Shown here: positions 1 through 8,648 of the stretch, piece by piece
Numbering within the stretch: position 1 is the stretch's first letter
Layout of the letters: every line of letters begins with the position of its first letter
Notes under the pieces: model-generated
Database searches by the model: none
What the model was told of the DNA's origin: nothing
Seen by the model: the letters and a program-made list of their open reading frames with translations, nothing else
Assembly: GCA_040754425.1 (NCBI GenBank)
Contig: JBFMCR010000040.1
Coordinates: 12,564-76,563 of the forward strand
From: UBA6918 sp040754425
GTDB taxonomy: Bacteria; Pseudomonadota; Gammaproteobacteria; Burkholderiales; Thiobacillaceae
Direction of reading: 5' to 3'
DNA length: 64,000 nucleotides
Program-made: the position numbers and the translations under genes

Positions 1-1952
1 CCTGCCTGCGCGATGGCAGGCCGGATGAGCAGGGCGTGCGCATGCTGCCGGTGCTGCGCGGCGGCAAGGTGCACGAGATCGTCGAGCTGCCTGCCGGCTT
101 CGATGCCACGGCGTTCCATTCTTCTTCGGGCGAGGCGATCCCGGCCGGGCATTTCAGCGTGCGCAAACTGCCCTGGCACGAGCGCATCGTGCGCATGGGC
201 TACCGGGTCGCGGCCGCCTATGGCGACTATTCCGCGTCTTATCGGCGCGCCATAGGCCTCGCGCCGCACAGGATCGTGTTCGACCTTGCGGACGCCTACC
301 GCGCCGTCAGCAGACTGCGTTTCAGCTGGCCCTTGAGCCGTTACGAAGGCTGGGCCGAGCGGCTCGATACCCTGGGCGGGGAAGATGTCGAAAAAATTCT
401 CTGCCACATCGGAAGTCTGCCGTCCCGTCCGCGCTTCAGGGTTTGCCTGCTTGCATCTGGCTCGGATAGCGCTGCGCTTGCGGCAAGCCGGGATTCGCTT
501 GCAGGCCAGTTGTACCGCGAGTTTTCCCTTGCCGTGCTCGAATCGGCGCCGCGCATCGATGACCTGGCCGCGGCCGAGGGTGAGTGGCTGCTGCTGTTGC
601 GCGCCGGCGACCGCCTGGCCCCGCATGCGTTGTACGAATTCGCCTGTGCGGTCCTCGACCGTCCGCAGGCGGCGCTGCTGTATGCCGACGACGATGTCAT
701 CGATGCCGAGGGCAGGCGCCGCGAGCCGCGCTTCAAGCCGGACTGGTCGATGACGCACCTGCGTTCCACCAATTACGTCGGCACCGCCTTCGCCCTGCGC
801 GGCAGCGTGCTGGCCGCGATCGGCGGTGGGCCGTACGGCGAGGAGGAGACCGCGCCCTACGATCTGCTGCTGCGGGCGGGCGAGCGCCTCGCGGAGGAAG
901 AGGTCGTGCATGTTCCGCGCGTGCTGCTGCACCGCTCGCCGGCTGCGGTCATCGATAGTGCCGCGGACGATGCGCGCGACCTGACGGCGGTGCGCGCCCA
1001 CCTGGAGCGCAAGGGTGTCGTCGCCGAGGTGAGCCGCACGCGCCACGGCTGCCGGCGGGTAAAGTACGCCCTGCCGGAACATCCGCCCGGGGTGAGCATC
1101 ATCGTGCCGACCCGCGATGCGGTCGAACTGCTGCGCCAGTGCGTGGACAGCCTGCTGGAAAAAACCGCCTACCCGCGTTTCGAGATCCTGGTGGTGGACA
1201 ACCAGAGTAGCGATGCTGCAACCCTCGACTACTTCAGGACGCTTTCCCGGCACCGCAATGTGCGGGTGCTACGTTACGACCGGCCGTTCAATTATTCGGC
1301 GATCAACAATTTCGCGGTGCGCGAAGCGCATGGCGAGCTGGTCTGCCTGCTCAACAACGATACCGAGGTGATCTCGCCGGATTGGCTGGAGGAAATGGTG
1401 GGGCAATTGCTGCAGGACAAGGTAGGGGTGGTGGGCGCCAAGCTGTACTATCCGGACGGGCGCGTGCAGCACGCCGGCGACGCGGTCGGCCCCGGCGGCT
1501 GCGCCAACCATTTGCACTCCTTCATCGCGCGCGAAGATCCGGGCTACTGCAATCGTGCCGCGGTGGTGCAGGAACTCTCGGCGGTGACGGCGGCCTGTCT
1601 GCTCACGAAAAAGGATTTGTACGAACGCCTGGGCGGGCTGGACGAGAAGCACCTGCCCGTGGCTTTCAACGACGTGGATTACTGCCTGCGGGTGCGCGAG
1701 GCCGGGTACAAGGTGATATGGACGCCGCACGCCGAGCTGTATCACCATGAGTCGGTGTCGCGCGGCAAGGACAAGACCTTGCGGCGCCGCCTGCGCGCCT
1801 GGCGCGAGGTGCGCTACATGCGCCGGCGCTGGCGCGAGGCGATGAAGAACGACCCGTTCTACAATCCCAACTTCAGCTACGAGCGCCCGGATTTCGTGCT
1901 GGGGGCGGTGTCGAGGGTCGAGCGTCCATGGATGTCCGGCTTTGGGAAGTGA
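1..1952 (+). CDS. GT2 family glycosyltransferase, 5' end beyond the window
   Basis: The reading frame is open from the first bases (codons from base 3) to the TGA before 1953, so the N-terminus lies outside the window. A GTG at 36 is only an internal candidate. Two GT-A-like regions are visible. The first, around residues 130-330 counted from that GTG, has the acidic motif YADDDVID. The second starts near residue 350 with SIIVPTRDAVELLRQCVDSL and carries LLNNDTEVI, the usual nucleotide-sugar and metal-binding region, followed by FNDVDYCLRVREAGYKV, typical of GT2 rhamnosyl- or glucosyl-type transferases. It probably adds sugars to a surface polysaccharide. A methyltransferase gene follows after 3 bases, so the two are likely co-transcribed. 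Donor and acceptor cannot be read from the sequence. Confidence 0.9.
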   Translation, partial: CLRDGRPDEQGVRMLPVLRGGKVHEIVELPAGFDATAFHSSSGEAIPAGHFSVRKLPWHERIVRMGYRVAAAYGDYSASYRRAIGLAPHRIVFDLADAYRAVSRLRFSWPLSRYEGWAERLDTLGGEDVEKILCHIGSLPSRPRFRVCLLASGSDSAALAASRDSLAGQLYREFSLAVLESAPRIDDLAAAEGEWLLLLRAGDRLAPHALYEFACAVLDRPQAALLYADDDVIDAEGRRREPRFKPDWSMTHLRSTNYVGTAFALRGSVLAAIGGGPYGEEETAPYDLLLRAGERLAEEEVVHVPRVLLHRSPAAVIDSAADDARDLTAVRAHLERKGVVAEVSRTRHGCRRVKYALPEHPPGVSIIVPTRDAVELLRQCVDSLLEKTAYPRFEILVVDNQSSDAATLDYFRTLSRHRNVRVLRYDRPFNYSAINNFAVREAHGELVCLLNNDTEVISPDWLEEMVGQLLQDKVGVVGAKLYYPDGRVQHAGDAVGPGGCANHLHSFIAREDPGYCNRAAVVQELSAVTAACLLTKKDLYERLGGLDEKHLPVAFNDVDYCLRVREAGYKVIWTPHAELYHHESVSRGKDKTLRRRLRAWREVRYMRRRWREAMKNDPFYNPNFSYERPDFVLGAVSRVERPWMSGFGK

Positions 1953-1955
1953 GAT

Positions 1956-2699
1956 ATGTTTTCTAAACTTTTTGGCAATAAAAGAACCCAGGGGCTCGGG
2001 CTTGGGCTTCGTCCGGGGGATGAGCATTACAGGGCCTACATCGGCCCCCCCGAAGATTACGACCTGGTCTCTGCGATGGTATTCAATCTGCTGACGAGCA
2101 TAGGGCTGCGACAGCATCACAGGGTTCTGGATATCGGTTGCGGCTCCCTGCGTGTGGGCAGGTTGCTGATCCCGTATTTGAACGCCGGTGGCTATGTCGG
2201 AGTGGAGCCCAACAAGTGGCTGGTTGAGGATGGAATCCGCAATGAGATCGGCAAGGACTTGATTGCCATCAAAAAGCCGGTACTGGAAATAGCCGATTCC
2301 CTGAACGGATTCGATGCGACACTGTCTTTGGATTACGCAGTGGCGCAATCCATTTTCAGCCATTGCGGAAAAGATTTGATCAGGAACTGGCTTGCACAGA
2401 CATCCGGGCATTTGAAGGATAGCGGGGCTTTGCTTGCCACCTTTCTGGTCGATACGGTCGATTTCGAAGGGGAGGGCTGGGTGTATCCCGGATGCGTCAA
2501 GTTCAGGCCGGAGACGCTTGCCGAAATGGGGCGTGAATTCGGGTTTGATTTTCAGGTGCTCGACTGGGCCCACCCGCGCCAGACCTGGGCGCTTTTCTCG
2601 AAAAAGGATTTTGACAAATCCCTGATCGAAGGCGGCCCCATTTCATGGAATCGATTCGTGGCGAAGGCCATGGCTGACAAGCGTAAGCCAGCTGCTTAG
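1956..2699 (+). CDS. Class I SAM-dependent methyltransferase
   Basis: A 247-residue protein with a clear SAM-binding motif I, VLDIGCGSLRVG, near residues 57-68, and the acidic motif II region GYVGVEPNKW about 25 residues later. This is the Rossmann-type methyltransferase fold. The substrate is not evident. Because the gene starts 3 bases after a glycosyltransferase and lies among polysaccharide genes, methylation of a sugar, lipid or glycan end is a reasonable inference. The ATG start has no strong ribosome-binding site, which fits translational coupling to the upstream gene. Codon use is a little more AT-rich than in the neighbours. Confidence 0.8.
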   Translation: MFSKLFGNKRTQGLGLGLRPGDEHYRAYIGPPEDYDLVSAMVFNLLTSIGLRQHHRVLDIGCGSLRVGRLLIPYLNAGGYVGVEPNKWLVEDGIRNEIGKDLIAIKKPVLEIADSLNGFDATLSLDYAVAQSIFSHCGKDLIRNWLAQTSGHLKDSGALLATFLVDTVDFEGEGWVYPGCVKFRPETLAEMGREFGFDFQVLDWAHPRQTWALFSKKDFDKSLIEGGPISWNRFVAKAMADKRKPAA

Positions 2700-2721
2700 C
2701 TGACATTCTGAGAGGCTGACG

Positions 2722-3978
2722 ATGAAAGACCTCCGTTTTCCCCCCAATGCCGAGGCGCTGCCCGCCTACCGGGCAAGCTCTGCCGAGTACCGCAAGACCA
2801 AAGACCCCGAAAAGCGCCTTGAGGCGAGACGCGCGCTGTTTCGCGCCAGGCGTCAGGTGGTTGCCGCCTTTTCTCAGGCGACCCTGCGCCGCGCGCTGAA
2901 CGAGCGCGACGACATCGACGAGCCGCTGGTGTGGTTCTGGTTCAACCATTTCAATGTCTTCTGGCTGAAGGATCTCGTCGGCGCCGCCTTGCCTGACTAC
3001 GTGGACGGCGTGATCCGCCCGCGCATGACGGGGCGCTTCCGCGATCTTCTGCTCGGGGTCATGACGCACCCGGCCATGCTGGTGTACCTGGACAACAGCC
3101 GCAACGTGGCCGGCAGGATCAACGAGAACTACGCGCGCGAACTGCTGGAATTGCACACCTTGGGGGTGAACGGCGGCTATACCCAGGCCGACGTGCAGGA
3201 AGTGGCGCGCGTGCTCACGGGCTTCGGCCTGCGCCCGCTGCAGCCGGTGAGGTGGACCGAAAAGCAGGCTGCGCAGATGCGCGAGCAGGGCGAGTTCCTG
3301 TTCGATCCGCGCCGCCACGATTTCGGCGACAAGCGGGTGCTGGGGCGCACGATTGCCGGCGCCGGCTATGCCGAACTGGAAACCCTGGCGGACATGCTGA
3401 GCCGGCAGCCCGCCACCGCCCGCCATCTGTGCGGGAAACTTTGCCTGTTCCTGGTCGGCGAAGATGCGCCGCGCGACATGGTCGAGCAGGCGGCGAAGGT
3501 GTACATGGACACGGACGGAGATCTTGCGAAAGTCGTGGCCGACATCAGGCGGCAGGCGGGCAGGCTGGCCGTGCGCCCGCGCACGTTCAAGGACCCCTAC
3601 CGCTGGGTGATTACTTCAGTGAGCCTGCTGGCCGCGAGCCGCCCTGTCGACAATACCCAGCCGGTCGAGCGCTGGCTCGTCGCCCTGGGCGAGCCGCTGT
3701 TCGGCCGCAGTACGCCGGACGGCTACAGCCTGCGCGGCAGCGACTGGGTGGGCGCCGGGCAGCTTACGCAGCGCTTCGAGCTCGCGCGCGAGCTGGTGGC
3801 CACCGCACCGCGGCTGTTGGATGGGCCGCTGGAAGTCGACAGGGTGCTGGCCAGCGGCCCGGCCCGGGCCTTGCAGGCTTCGCTTGGCCCGGCCTCGCGC
3901 GCGGCGCTCGACAAGGCGGAAGCGGGCGAGGACAAGCTGGCGCTGCTGATTTCCAGCCCAGAATTCATGTATTGGTAG
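2722..3978 (+). CDS. DUF1800 family protein, short N-terminus
   Basis: A 418-residue protein with the DUF1800 hallmark WFWFNHFNVF near residue 73, then NYARELLELHTLGV and the downstream GGYTQADVQEVARVLTGF segment. DUF1800 proteins nearly always pair with DUF1501 proteins, as here, where the partner starts 10 bases downstream. Function is unknown; export with the partner has been suggested from co-occurrence. The protein begins directly with the region that normally follows the LNRLTFG-type opening motif, and no signal peptide is visible, so it looks N-terminally shortened. The ATG at 2722 has a purine-rich AGAGG stretch 5' of it. It may be a naturally short member or a truncated gene. Confidence 0.85.
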   Translation: MKDLRFPPNAEALPAYRASSAEYRKTKDPEKRLEARRALFRARRQVVAAFSQATLRRALNERDDIDEPLVWFWFNHFNVFWLKDLVGAALPDYVDGVIRPRMTGRFRDLLLGVMTHPAMLVYLDNSRNVAGRINENYARELLELHTLGVNGGYTQADVQEVARVLTGFGLRPLQPVRWTEKQAAQMREQGEFLFDPRRHDFGDKRVLGRTIAGAGYAELETLADMLSRQPATARHLCGKLCLFLVGEDAPRDMVEQAAKVYMDTDGDLAKVVADIRRQAGRLAVRPRTFKDPYRWVITSVSLLAASRPVDNTQPVERWLVALGEPLFGRSTPDGYSLRGSDWVGAGQLTQRFELARELVATAPRLLDGPLEVDRVLASGPARALQASLGPASRAALDKAEAGEDKLALLISSPEFMYW

Positions 3979-3987
3979 GAGAGCGCG

Positions 3988-5202
3988 ATGATGAACAGAC
4001 GGAATTTTCTGCGCCTGGCCGTGGGTTCGGGCGCGGCGGCGGTTTCCTGGCGCTTGTGGGCGGCGCCCACGGGGGGCAGCAACTCCAGGTTCGTGCTGGT
4101 GTTCCTGCGCGGCGCCTACGATTCGCTGAGCGCGCTGGTGCCATACAGCGAGCCTTTTTATTACGAGGCGCGCCCCGGCATTGCCATTGCGCGCCCCGAT
4201 CCCGCCAGCCTCGATGCCGCCATCGCGCTTGACGGGCGCTGGGCCATGCATCCGGCCATGGACGACGCCCTGCTACCGTTCTGGGATGCAGGGCAGCTCG
4301 CTTTCGTGCCGTTCTCGGGCACGGGCTTCGTTTCGCGCAGCCATTTCCAGGCCCAGGACTGGGTCGAGTTCGGCCAGGCGCCGGGCGAGCGCCCGGATAC
4401 GAGGAGCGGTTTCCTGAATAGGCTGCTGCTGGAACTTGGCGGGTCGTCGTCGCGCCAGAGCGGGGTCAGTTTTACCCAGTCGCTGCCGCCGGTGATGCGC
4501 GGCAAGGTGCAGGTGGCCAATTCGCCGGTGCGCCTTTCCACCAAGCGCCAGGTGGGGGTCGGCTACGAAAACCTGCTGCTGGCCATGTACGACAAGCATG
4601 CGCTCGAAGGCCTGGTGCGCGAGGGCCTGGGCCTGCGGCGCGAAATCAGCAAGGAACTGCAGGAGGAGATGCAGACCGCTTCGCGCGGCGCCTTGCCGGC
4701 CGGCGGCTTCGCGCTGGAAGCCGAGCGCATCGGCCGGCTCATGCACGACCATCCGCAGTACAGCGTCGGTTTCGTCGACATCGGCGGCTGGGATACCCAC
4801 GTCGGACAGGGCGCCGCGCGCGGCCCGTTGGCCAACCGCCTGCAGGGCCTGTCTGCTGGCCTGAAGGCCATGGCCGAAGCCCTTGGGCCGGAATGGCAGA
4901 AGACGACCGTGGTCGTGATGTCGGAATTCGGCCGCACCTTCCGCGAGAACGGCAGCCGCGGCACCGACCATGGCCACGGCTCGACCATGTGGATCATGGG
5001 CGGCGGGCTGAAAGGCGGGAAAATAATCGGCGAGCAGTCCGGCTTGGCGCAGAAGGATCTGCACCAGGATCGCGACGTGCCGGTGCTGAACGAATACCGC
5101 GAGGTGCTGGGCGGGATTTTTGCGAGACAGTACGGTCTGGACAAGTCCGCGCTGGCCTCGGTTTTCCCGGGTGCCGCGCCGAGGGACTTCGGGCTGCTTT
5201 GA
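3988..5202 (+). CDS. DUF1501 family protein, Tat-exported
   Basis: A 404-residue protein. The N-terminus carries a twin-arginine signal, NRRNFLRLAVGSGAAA, so export in folded form is expected. The body has the DUF1501 features FLRGAYDSLSALVPY, GGWDTHVGQG and the C-terminal TDHGHGSTMWIMGG block, related to the alkaline phosphatase/sulfatase superfamily fold. The reaction is unknown. The ATG at 3988 follows a GGAGAG ribosome-binding site at 3978-3983, immediately after the DUF1800 stop, so the two genes form an operon. Confidence 0.88.
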   Translation: MMNRRNFLRLAVGSGAAAVSWRLWAAPTGGSNSRFVLVFLRGAYDSLSALVPYSEPFYYEARPGIAIARPDPASLDAAIALDGRWAMHPAMDDALLPFWDAGQLAFVPFSGTGFVSRSHFQAQDWVEFGQAPGERPDTRSGFLNRLLLELGGSSSRQSGVSFTQSLPPVMRGKVQVANSPVRLSTKRQVGVGYENLLLAMYDKHALEGLVREGLGLRREISKELQEEMQTASRGALPAGGFALEAERIGRLMHDHPQYSVGFVDIGGWDTHVGQGAARGPLANRLQGLSAGLKAMAEALGPEWQKTTVVVMSEFGRTFRENGSRGTDHGHGSTMWIMGGGLKGGKIIGEQSGLAQKDLHQDRDVPVLNEYREVLGGIFARQYGLDKSALASVFPGAAPRDFGLL

Positions 5203-5315
5203 ATATTGCCGCCCTGGGCGACAAAGGGAGGGCGCCGACCCTGGGTTGGTGCAAACGACGACAAGAATGAAACGAACCGCCATCACCCGGCAACCGAAAA
5301 CCAGCGGCAAATCCG

Positions 5316-6332
5316 ATGCGGTTTGACCTGATCACGCCGCACGCCCGCTACACGAAGCCGGTGCAAAGGACGGTCGTCCTTGCCCACGGCAGCCTGCCGA
5401 CGACAGATTTCTATCTGGGCGCACGCCTCGCCTCCCTGCAAGGGGTGCCGACGCGGCGCATCGACACGGCGCGCGAACAGGCCGCGGCCGGCGCATTCGG
5501 GCCGGGCGATTTCGTCATCATCGTGCGCCATGCGCCGCCGGCCTGGCTGCATGTGTTGGCTGCGCGCCAGCCGCAGCTGGCCGGGGTGGCGCTGCTGCTG
5601 GACGACGACATTCCGGCCGCACTACACAGCCCGGAACTGCCGCTTCTGTATGCGTTCAAGACGGCGCTGCGCTATGTCCGCGCACGGCGGATGCTGGCCC
5701 GCTTGTGCAGCGCGGTCTGGGTGTCGACGCCGTATCTGAAGGAAAAGTATGCGCACGCGAAGCCGCGCCTCTTGACGCCGCTTTATCTGGGCGCACCACC
5801 CCGGCCCGAGTACCGGGACATGGTCTACTTCTATCACGGCACGTCATCGCACAGGCTAGAGCAGGACTTTCTGGCCGGGGTGGTGCGCAAGGTGCAGGCG
5901 CGCCTGCCCGAGGCCAGGTTCGAAATCATCGGCGACCGCCGCACGCGCCGGCTGTTCCGCGGCATTCCCCGCGTGCGGGTGCTGCCGCCCATGAAGTGGC
6001 CGGATTTCCTCGCCCATACCGCCAGAGTGAGCCATGCCGTTGGCCTGGCGCCCATGCTCGACAGCCATTTCAACCAGGCGCGCTCGCACGTCAAGCTGTA
6101 CGACATCACGCGTTGCGGCGCGGCGGGTATCTACTCGGACGTGGCGGTTTACCGGGATAATGTGGAAAACGGGGTCAACGGGATTCTTTGCCCGAATGAC
6201 GAGGATGCCTGGGTCGAGGCGATTTGCCGGCTGCTTGCGGACGGGGAGGAAAGGGCGGCGATCGGCCGCAACGCCCGCAGCTGGTGCGAACGGCACAGCC
6301 ATGACCCCGGCTTTACGCTTTCGGGCGCATGA
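5316..6332 (+). CDS. GT-B fold glycosyltransferase-like protein
   Basis: A 338-residue protein. The C-terminal half looks like a GT-B nucleotide-sugar domain: YFYHGTSSHR near residue 172, a Rossmann strand ARFEIIGDRRTRRLF, and SHVKLYDITRCGAAGIYSD followed by ENGVNGILCPND, which matches the donor-binding E-x7-E-like region of GT1/GT4-type enzymes. The N-terminal half is poorly conserved. It probably takes part in surface-polysaccharide assembly, given galE and the kps genes nearby. A 113-base gap separates it from the DUF1501 gene, and no strong ribosome-binding site precedes the ATG. Confidence 0.7.
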   Translation: MRFDLITPHARYTKPVQRTVVLAHGSLPTTDFYLGARLASLQGVPTRRIDTAREQAAAGAFGPGDFVIIVRHAPPAWLHVLAARQPQLAGVALLLDDDIPAALHSPELPLLYAFKTALRYVRARRMLARLCSAVWVSTPYLKEKYAHAKPRLLTPLYLGAPPRPEYRDMVYFYHGTSSHRLEQDFLAGVVRKVQARLPEARFEIIGDRRTRRLFRGIPRVRVLPPMKWPDFLAHTARVSHAVGLAPMLDSHFNQARSHVKLYDITRCGAAGIYSDVAVYRDNVENGVNGILCPNDEDAWVEAICRLLADGEERAAIGRNARSWCERHSHDPGFTLSGA

Positions 6333-6384
6333 CCGGCGGCACCCGAAATTTCAAATGAACCCGGATTGTCCATCGGTGTCGCGG

Positions 6385-6428
6385 GGCTTCAGCCGCGAAT
6401 CTAGATATATCTGATCGCGGCTGAAGCC
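6385..6428. repeat. REP-like palindrome
   Basis: Two perfect 14-base inverted arms, GGCTTCAGCCGCGA (6385-6398) and TCGCGGCTGAAGCC (6415-6428), flank a short AT-rich loop containing TCTAGATATATC. The arm sequence resembles repetitive extragenic palindromes seen in many proteobacteria. It lies in the 160-base gap between the GT-B gene and galE. In RNA it would form a stable hairpin, but no T-run follows, so it is not a typical terminator. Confidence 0.75.
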
Positions 6429-6436
6429 GTTCCCAC

Positions 6437-6474
6437 GGCGCCAATGGAAAATCTGGCGGCGCCAATGGAAAATC
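6437..6474. repeat. 21-bp-period direct repeat upstream of galE
   Basis: The 17-base sequence GGCGCCAATGGAAAATC occurs at 6437-6453 and again at 6458-6474, just upstream of galE and next to the REP-like palindrome. It contains the palindrome GGCGCC. It may be part of the same repeat family or a tandem operator; no role can be assigned. Confidence 0.6.
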
Positions 6475-6492
6475 CGGGATGAGGGTAATGGA

Positions 6493-7461
6493 TTGAAAAC
6501 GATACTGGTGGTGGGCGGCGCGGGCTACATCGGCTCGCACATGGTCAAGTTCCTGGACCGGCTTGGCTGTCATGTGGTGACGCTCGACAATCTTTCCGGC
6601 GGGTATCGCGATGCGGTGCTGGCCGGCGAGTTCGTGGAAGGCGACATCGCCGACCTCGACTTGCTGCAGGAGTTGTTCGCCGGCGGCGGTTTCGATGCGG
6701 TGATGCATTTCGCCTCCTTCATCCAGGTGGGCGAGTCGGTGCGCGAGCCGGGCAAGTACTACCGCAACAATTTTTCCCATACCCTCAACCTGCTCGATGC
6801 GATGTGCACTGCGGGGGTGAACAATTTCATCTTTTCCTCGAGCGCGGCCATTTTCGGCGAGCCGGATTACCTGCCCATCGACGAGGCGCATGCAAAAAAA
6901 CCCATCAATCCCTACGGCCGCAGCAAGCTGATGGTGGAAGAGGTGCTGGCGGATTACGCGCGCGCCTGCGGTCTGAGGTCGGTGAGCCTGCGCTATTTCA
7001 ATGCCGCCGGCGTCGATCCGGACGGCGAGCTGGGCGAGCGCCACGAGCCCGAAACCCACCTGATTCCGCTGGTATTGCAGGCGGCTTCCGGCCGACGGCC
7101 GCATGTTTCCGTGTTCGGCCGCGATTACGATACCCCCGACGGCACCTGCATCCGCGACTACATTCATGTCATGGATCTCTGCGAAGCGCACTGGCTGGCG
7201 GTACAATCGCTGTTCGACGGTTCCGGCAGCCGGGCATACAACCTCGGCAACGGCAGCGGATTCTCCGTGCAGGAGGTGATCGATGCCGCGCAGCGCGTTA
7301 CCGGCAGGAAAATCCCGGTCGTGGACGCGCCCCGGCGCGAAGGCGACCCGGCGCGCCTGGTGGCCGATGCCACGCTGGCGCGCAAGGCCCTGGGCTGGGC
7401 GCCGCGTTATGCCGATCTGGAGACCATCCTCCGCCATGCCTGGGCCTGGGAGACCCGGTGA
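6493..7461 (+). CDS. galE: UDP-glucose 4-epimerase
   Basis: A 322-residue extended SDR enzyme that interconverts UDP-glucose and UDP-galactose using NAD, supplying galactose for surface glycans. The N-terminal NAD motif GGAGYIGSH is at residues 7-15. The catalytic region has SSSAAIFG and YGRSK (Y-x3-K), and the substrate-binding CIRDYIHVMDL is present. Length is normal for GalE (about 330). The start is a TTG at 6493, chosen because it places the glycine motif at the usual distance; GAGGG lies 12-16 bases upstream. The 3' 546 bases are repeated downstream at 8103-8648 next to a hicBA cassette. This copy is complete and should be functional. Confidence 0.93.
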   Translation: MKTILVVGGAGYIGSHMVKFLDRLGCHVVTLDNLSGGYRDAVLAGEFVEGDIADLDLLQELFAGGGFDAVMHFASFIQVGESVREPGKYYRNNFSHTLNLLDAMCTAGVNNFIFSSSAAIFGEPDYLPIDEAHAKKPINPYGRSKLMVEEVLADYARACGLRSVSLRYFNAAGVDPDGELGERHEPETHLIPLVLQAASGRRPHVSVFGRDYDTPDGTCIRDYIHVMDLCEAHWLAVQSLFDGSGSRAYNLGNGSGFSVQEVIDAAQRVTGRKIPVVDAPRREGDPARLVADATLARKALGWAPRYADLETILRHAWAWETR

Positions 7462-7596
7462 ATCCGCGGGAAAATCATTTACTTGTTTGAACAGGCTTTG
7501 GGGCAATGACAAAAAAATCTTCGAACGTGGTCTGGCACCATGCCACGGTGACGCGCGAACGGCGCGAACGGCAGAATGGCCACCGCTCCGTGATCC
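6916..7596 (+). repeat. Segmental duplication, copy 1 (galE 3' end to cysC 5' end)
   Basis: These 681 bases match 8103-8783 with no gaps at a constant offset of 1187. Only about a dozen or so substitutions are visible, clustered in galE codons near 7080-7100 and at the edges of the cysC part. Copy 1 begins inside galE and ends inside the 5' end of cysC, so it leaves galE whole and cysC truncated. Confidence 0.95.
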
Positions 7597-7604
7597 CCGC
7601 TTAA
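7506..7604 (+). pseudogene. Truncated 5' fragment of cysC
   Basis: The ATG at 7506 opens a frame identical in its first 22 codons to intact cysC at 8693 (MTKKSSNVVWHHATVTRERR...). It leaves the homology after VI at codon 30 and hits TAA at 7602-7604, giving only 32 residues. It lacks the P-loop and cannot be a kinase. It marks the left junction of the hicBA insertion. Confidence 0.9.
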
Positions 7605-7639
7605 GCCATCCGTGTTGATGGATGGGTTGGGCATCACGG

Positions 7640-7855
7640 TTACAAGGCCGCGATGAATTCGTCAGGCGATACGTCGGCCTGACGCAAGACACCTGCCAAC
7701 GTGCCCACTTTGACTTCGCTGTGCATGGGAACGACACAGCCTTTGGAGCCACGGCGCATGATTACATGGCTTCCGGATTGGCGAAGCTTCTGGAACCCCA
7801 GGCGTTCCAATGCCCGTACTACCTCAGCCCCCGAAACGTGAGGCAGTTTAGGCAT
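7640..7855 (-). CDS. hicA: HicA family toxin (mRNA interferase)
   Basis: A 71-residue protein typical of HicA/YcfA. It has a double-stranded-RNA-binding-like fold with the catalytic histidine in GSHVIMRR, preceded by ALERLGFQKLRQ and followed by a short basic strand region. HicA cleaves mRNA and is held inactive by HicB. The gene lies downstream of hicB with an 8-base overlap, so antitoxin is translated first. The pair runs antisense to the surrounding galE-cysC genes and lies within the 506-base insert between the duplicated segments, which points to acquisition by transfer. Confidence 0.92.
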   Translation of the reverse strand: MPKLPHVSGAEVVRALERLGFQKLRQSGSHVIMRRGSKGCVVPMHSEVKVGTLAGVLRQADVSPDEFIAAL

Positions 7856-8054
7856 GCGCAGGAACGCTGAAGGTCGTTATCAGCGGATGTCCTGGCGCAG
7901 GGATGGGAAACTCGGACAGATAGAGCGTCGTAGCCTCTTGGAGGTTGGCGATAGCCTCCTCGACGGTTTCACCTTGCGTAGTGGTGCCGGTTTCCGGATT
8001 CAAGGCAACGTAGCCGCCTTCTTCGGCGGGGGTAAGTACTGCGGTTAGTTCCAT
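7848..8054 (-). CDS. hicB: HicB family antitoxin
   Basis: A 68-residue protein with the HicB partial RNase H-like fold: MELTAVLTPAEEGGYVALNP, then the helix GETVEEAIANLQEATTLYL. It lacks a C-terminal HTH or ribbon-helix-helix domain, so it belongs to the short HicB form. The frame is open far upstream, but the ATG at 8054 is chosen because GGAGG lies 6 bases 5' of it and because upstream residues are antisense to the galE fragment. It neutralises HicA. Regulation by a promoter in 8055-8102 is likely; TTACAAT on the minus strand at 8079-8085 is a -10 candidate. Confidence 0.9.
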   Translation of the reverse strand: MELTAVLTPAEEGGYVALNPETGTTTQGETVEEAIANLQEATTLYLSEFPIPAPGHPLITTFSVPAHA

Positions 8055-8102
8055 GGCTTGCCTCCAGTGGAGAAGATGTGATTGTAATTCAATCCGGGTG
8101 GT

Positions 8103-8648
8103 GGCCGCAGCAAGCTGATGGTGGAAGAGGTGCTGGCGGATTACGCGCGCGCCTGCGGTCTGAGGTCGGTGAGCCTGCGCTATTTCAATGCCGCCGGCGC
8201 CGATCCGGACGGCGAGCTGGGCGAGCGCCACGAGCCCGAAACCCACCTGATTCCGCTGGTATTGCAGGCGGCATCGGGCCGCAGGCCGCATGTTTCCGTG
8301 TTCGGCCGCGATTACGATACCCCCGACGGCACCTGCATCCGCGACTACATTCATGTCATGGATCTCTGCGAAGCGCACTGGCTGGCGGTACAATCGCTGT
8401 TCGACGGTTCCGGCAGCCGGGCATACAACCTCGGCAACGGCAGCGGATTCTCCGTGCAGGAGGTGATCGATGCCGCGCAGCGCGTTACCGGCAGGAAAAT
8501 CCCGGTCGTGGACGCGCCCCGGCGCGAAGGCGACCCGGCGCGCCTGGTGGCCGATGCCACGCTGGCGCGCAAGGCCCTGGGCTGGGCGCCGCGTTATGCC
8601 GATCTGGAGACCATCCTCCGCCATGCCTGGGCCTGGGAGACCCGGTGA
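8103..8648 (+). pseudogene. 5'-truncated galE duplicate
   Basis: This reproduces the last 181 codons of galE, beginning within the YGRSK region. It lacks the NAD-binding N-terminus and the catalytic tyrosine codon is lost at the junction, so it cannot encode an active epimerase. An internal ATG at 8118 could express a fragment. It differs from the intact gene by a Val-to-Ala change and a few other bases. It may now serve as leader sequence for cysC. Confidence 0.9.
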
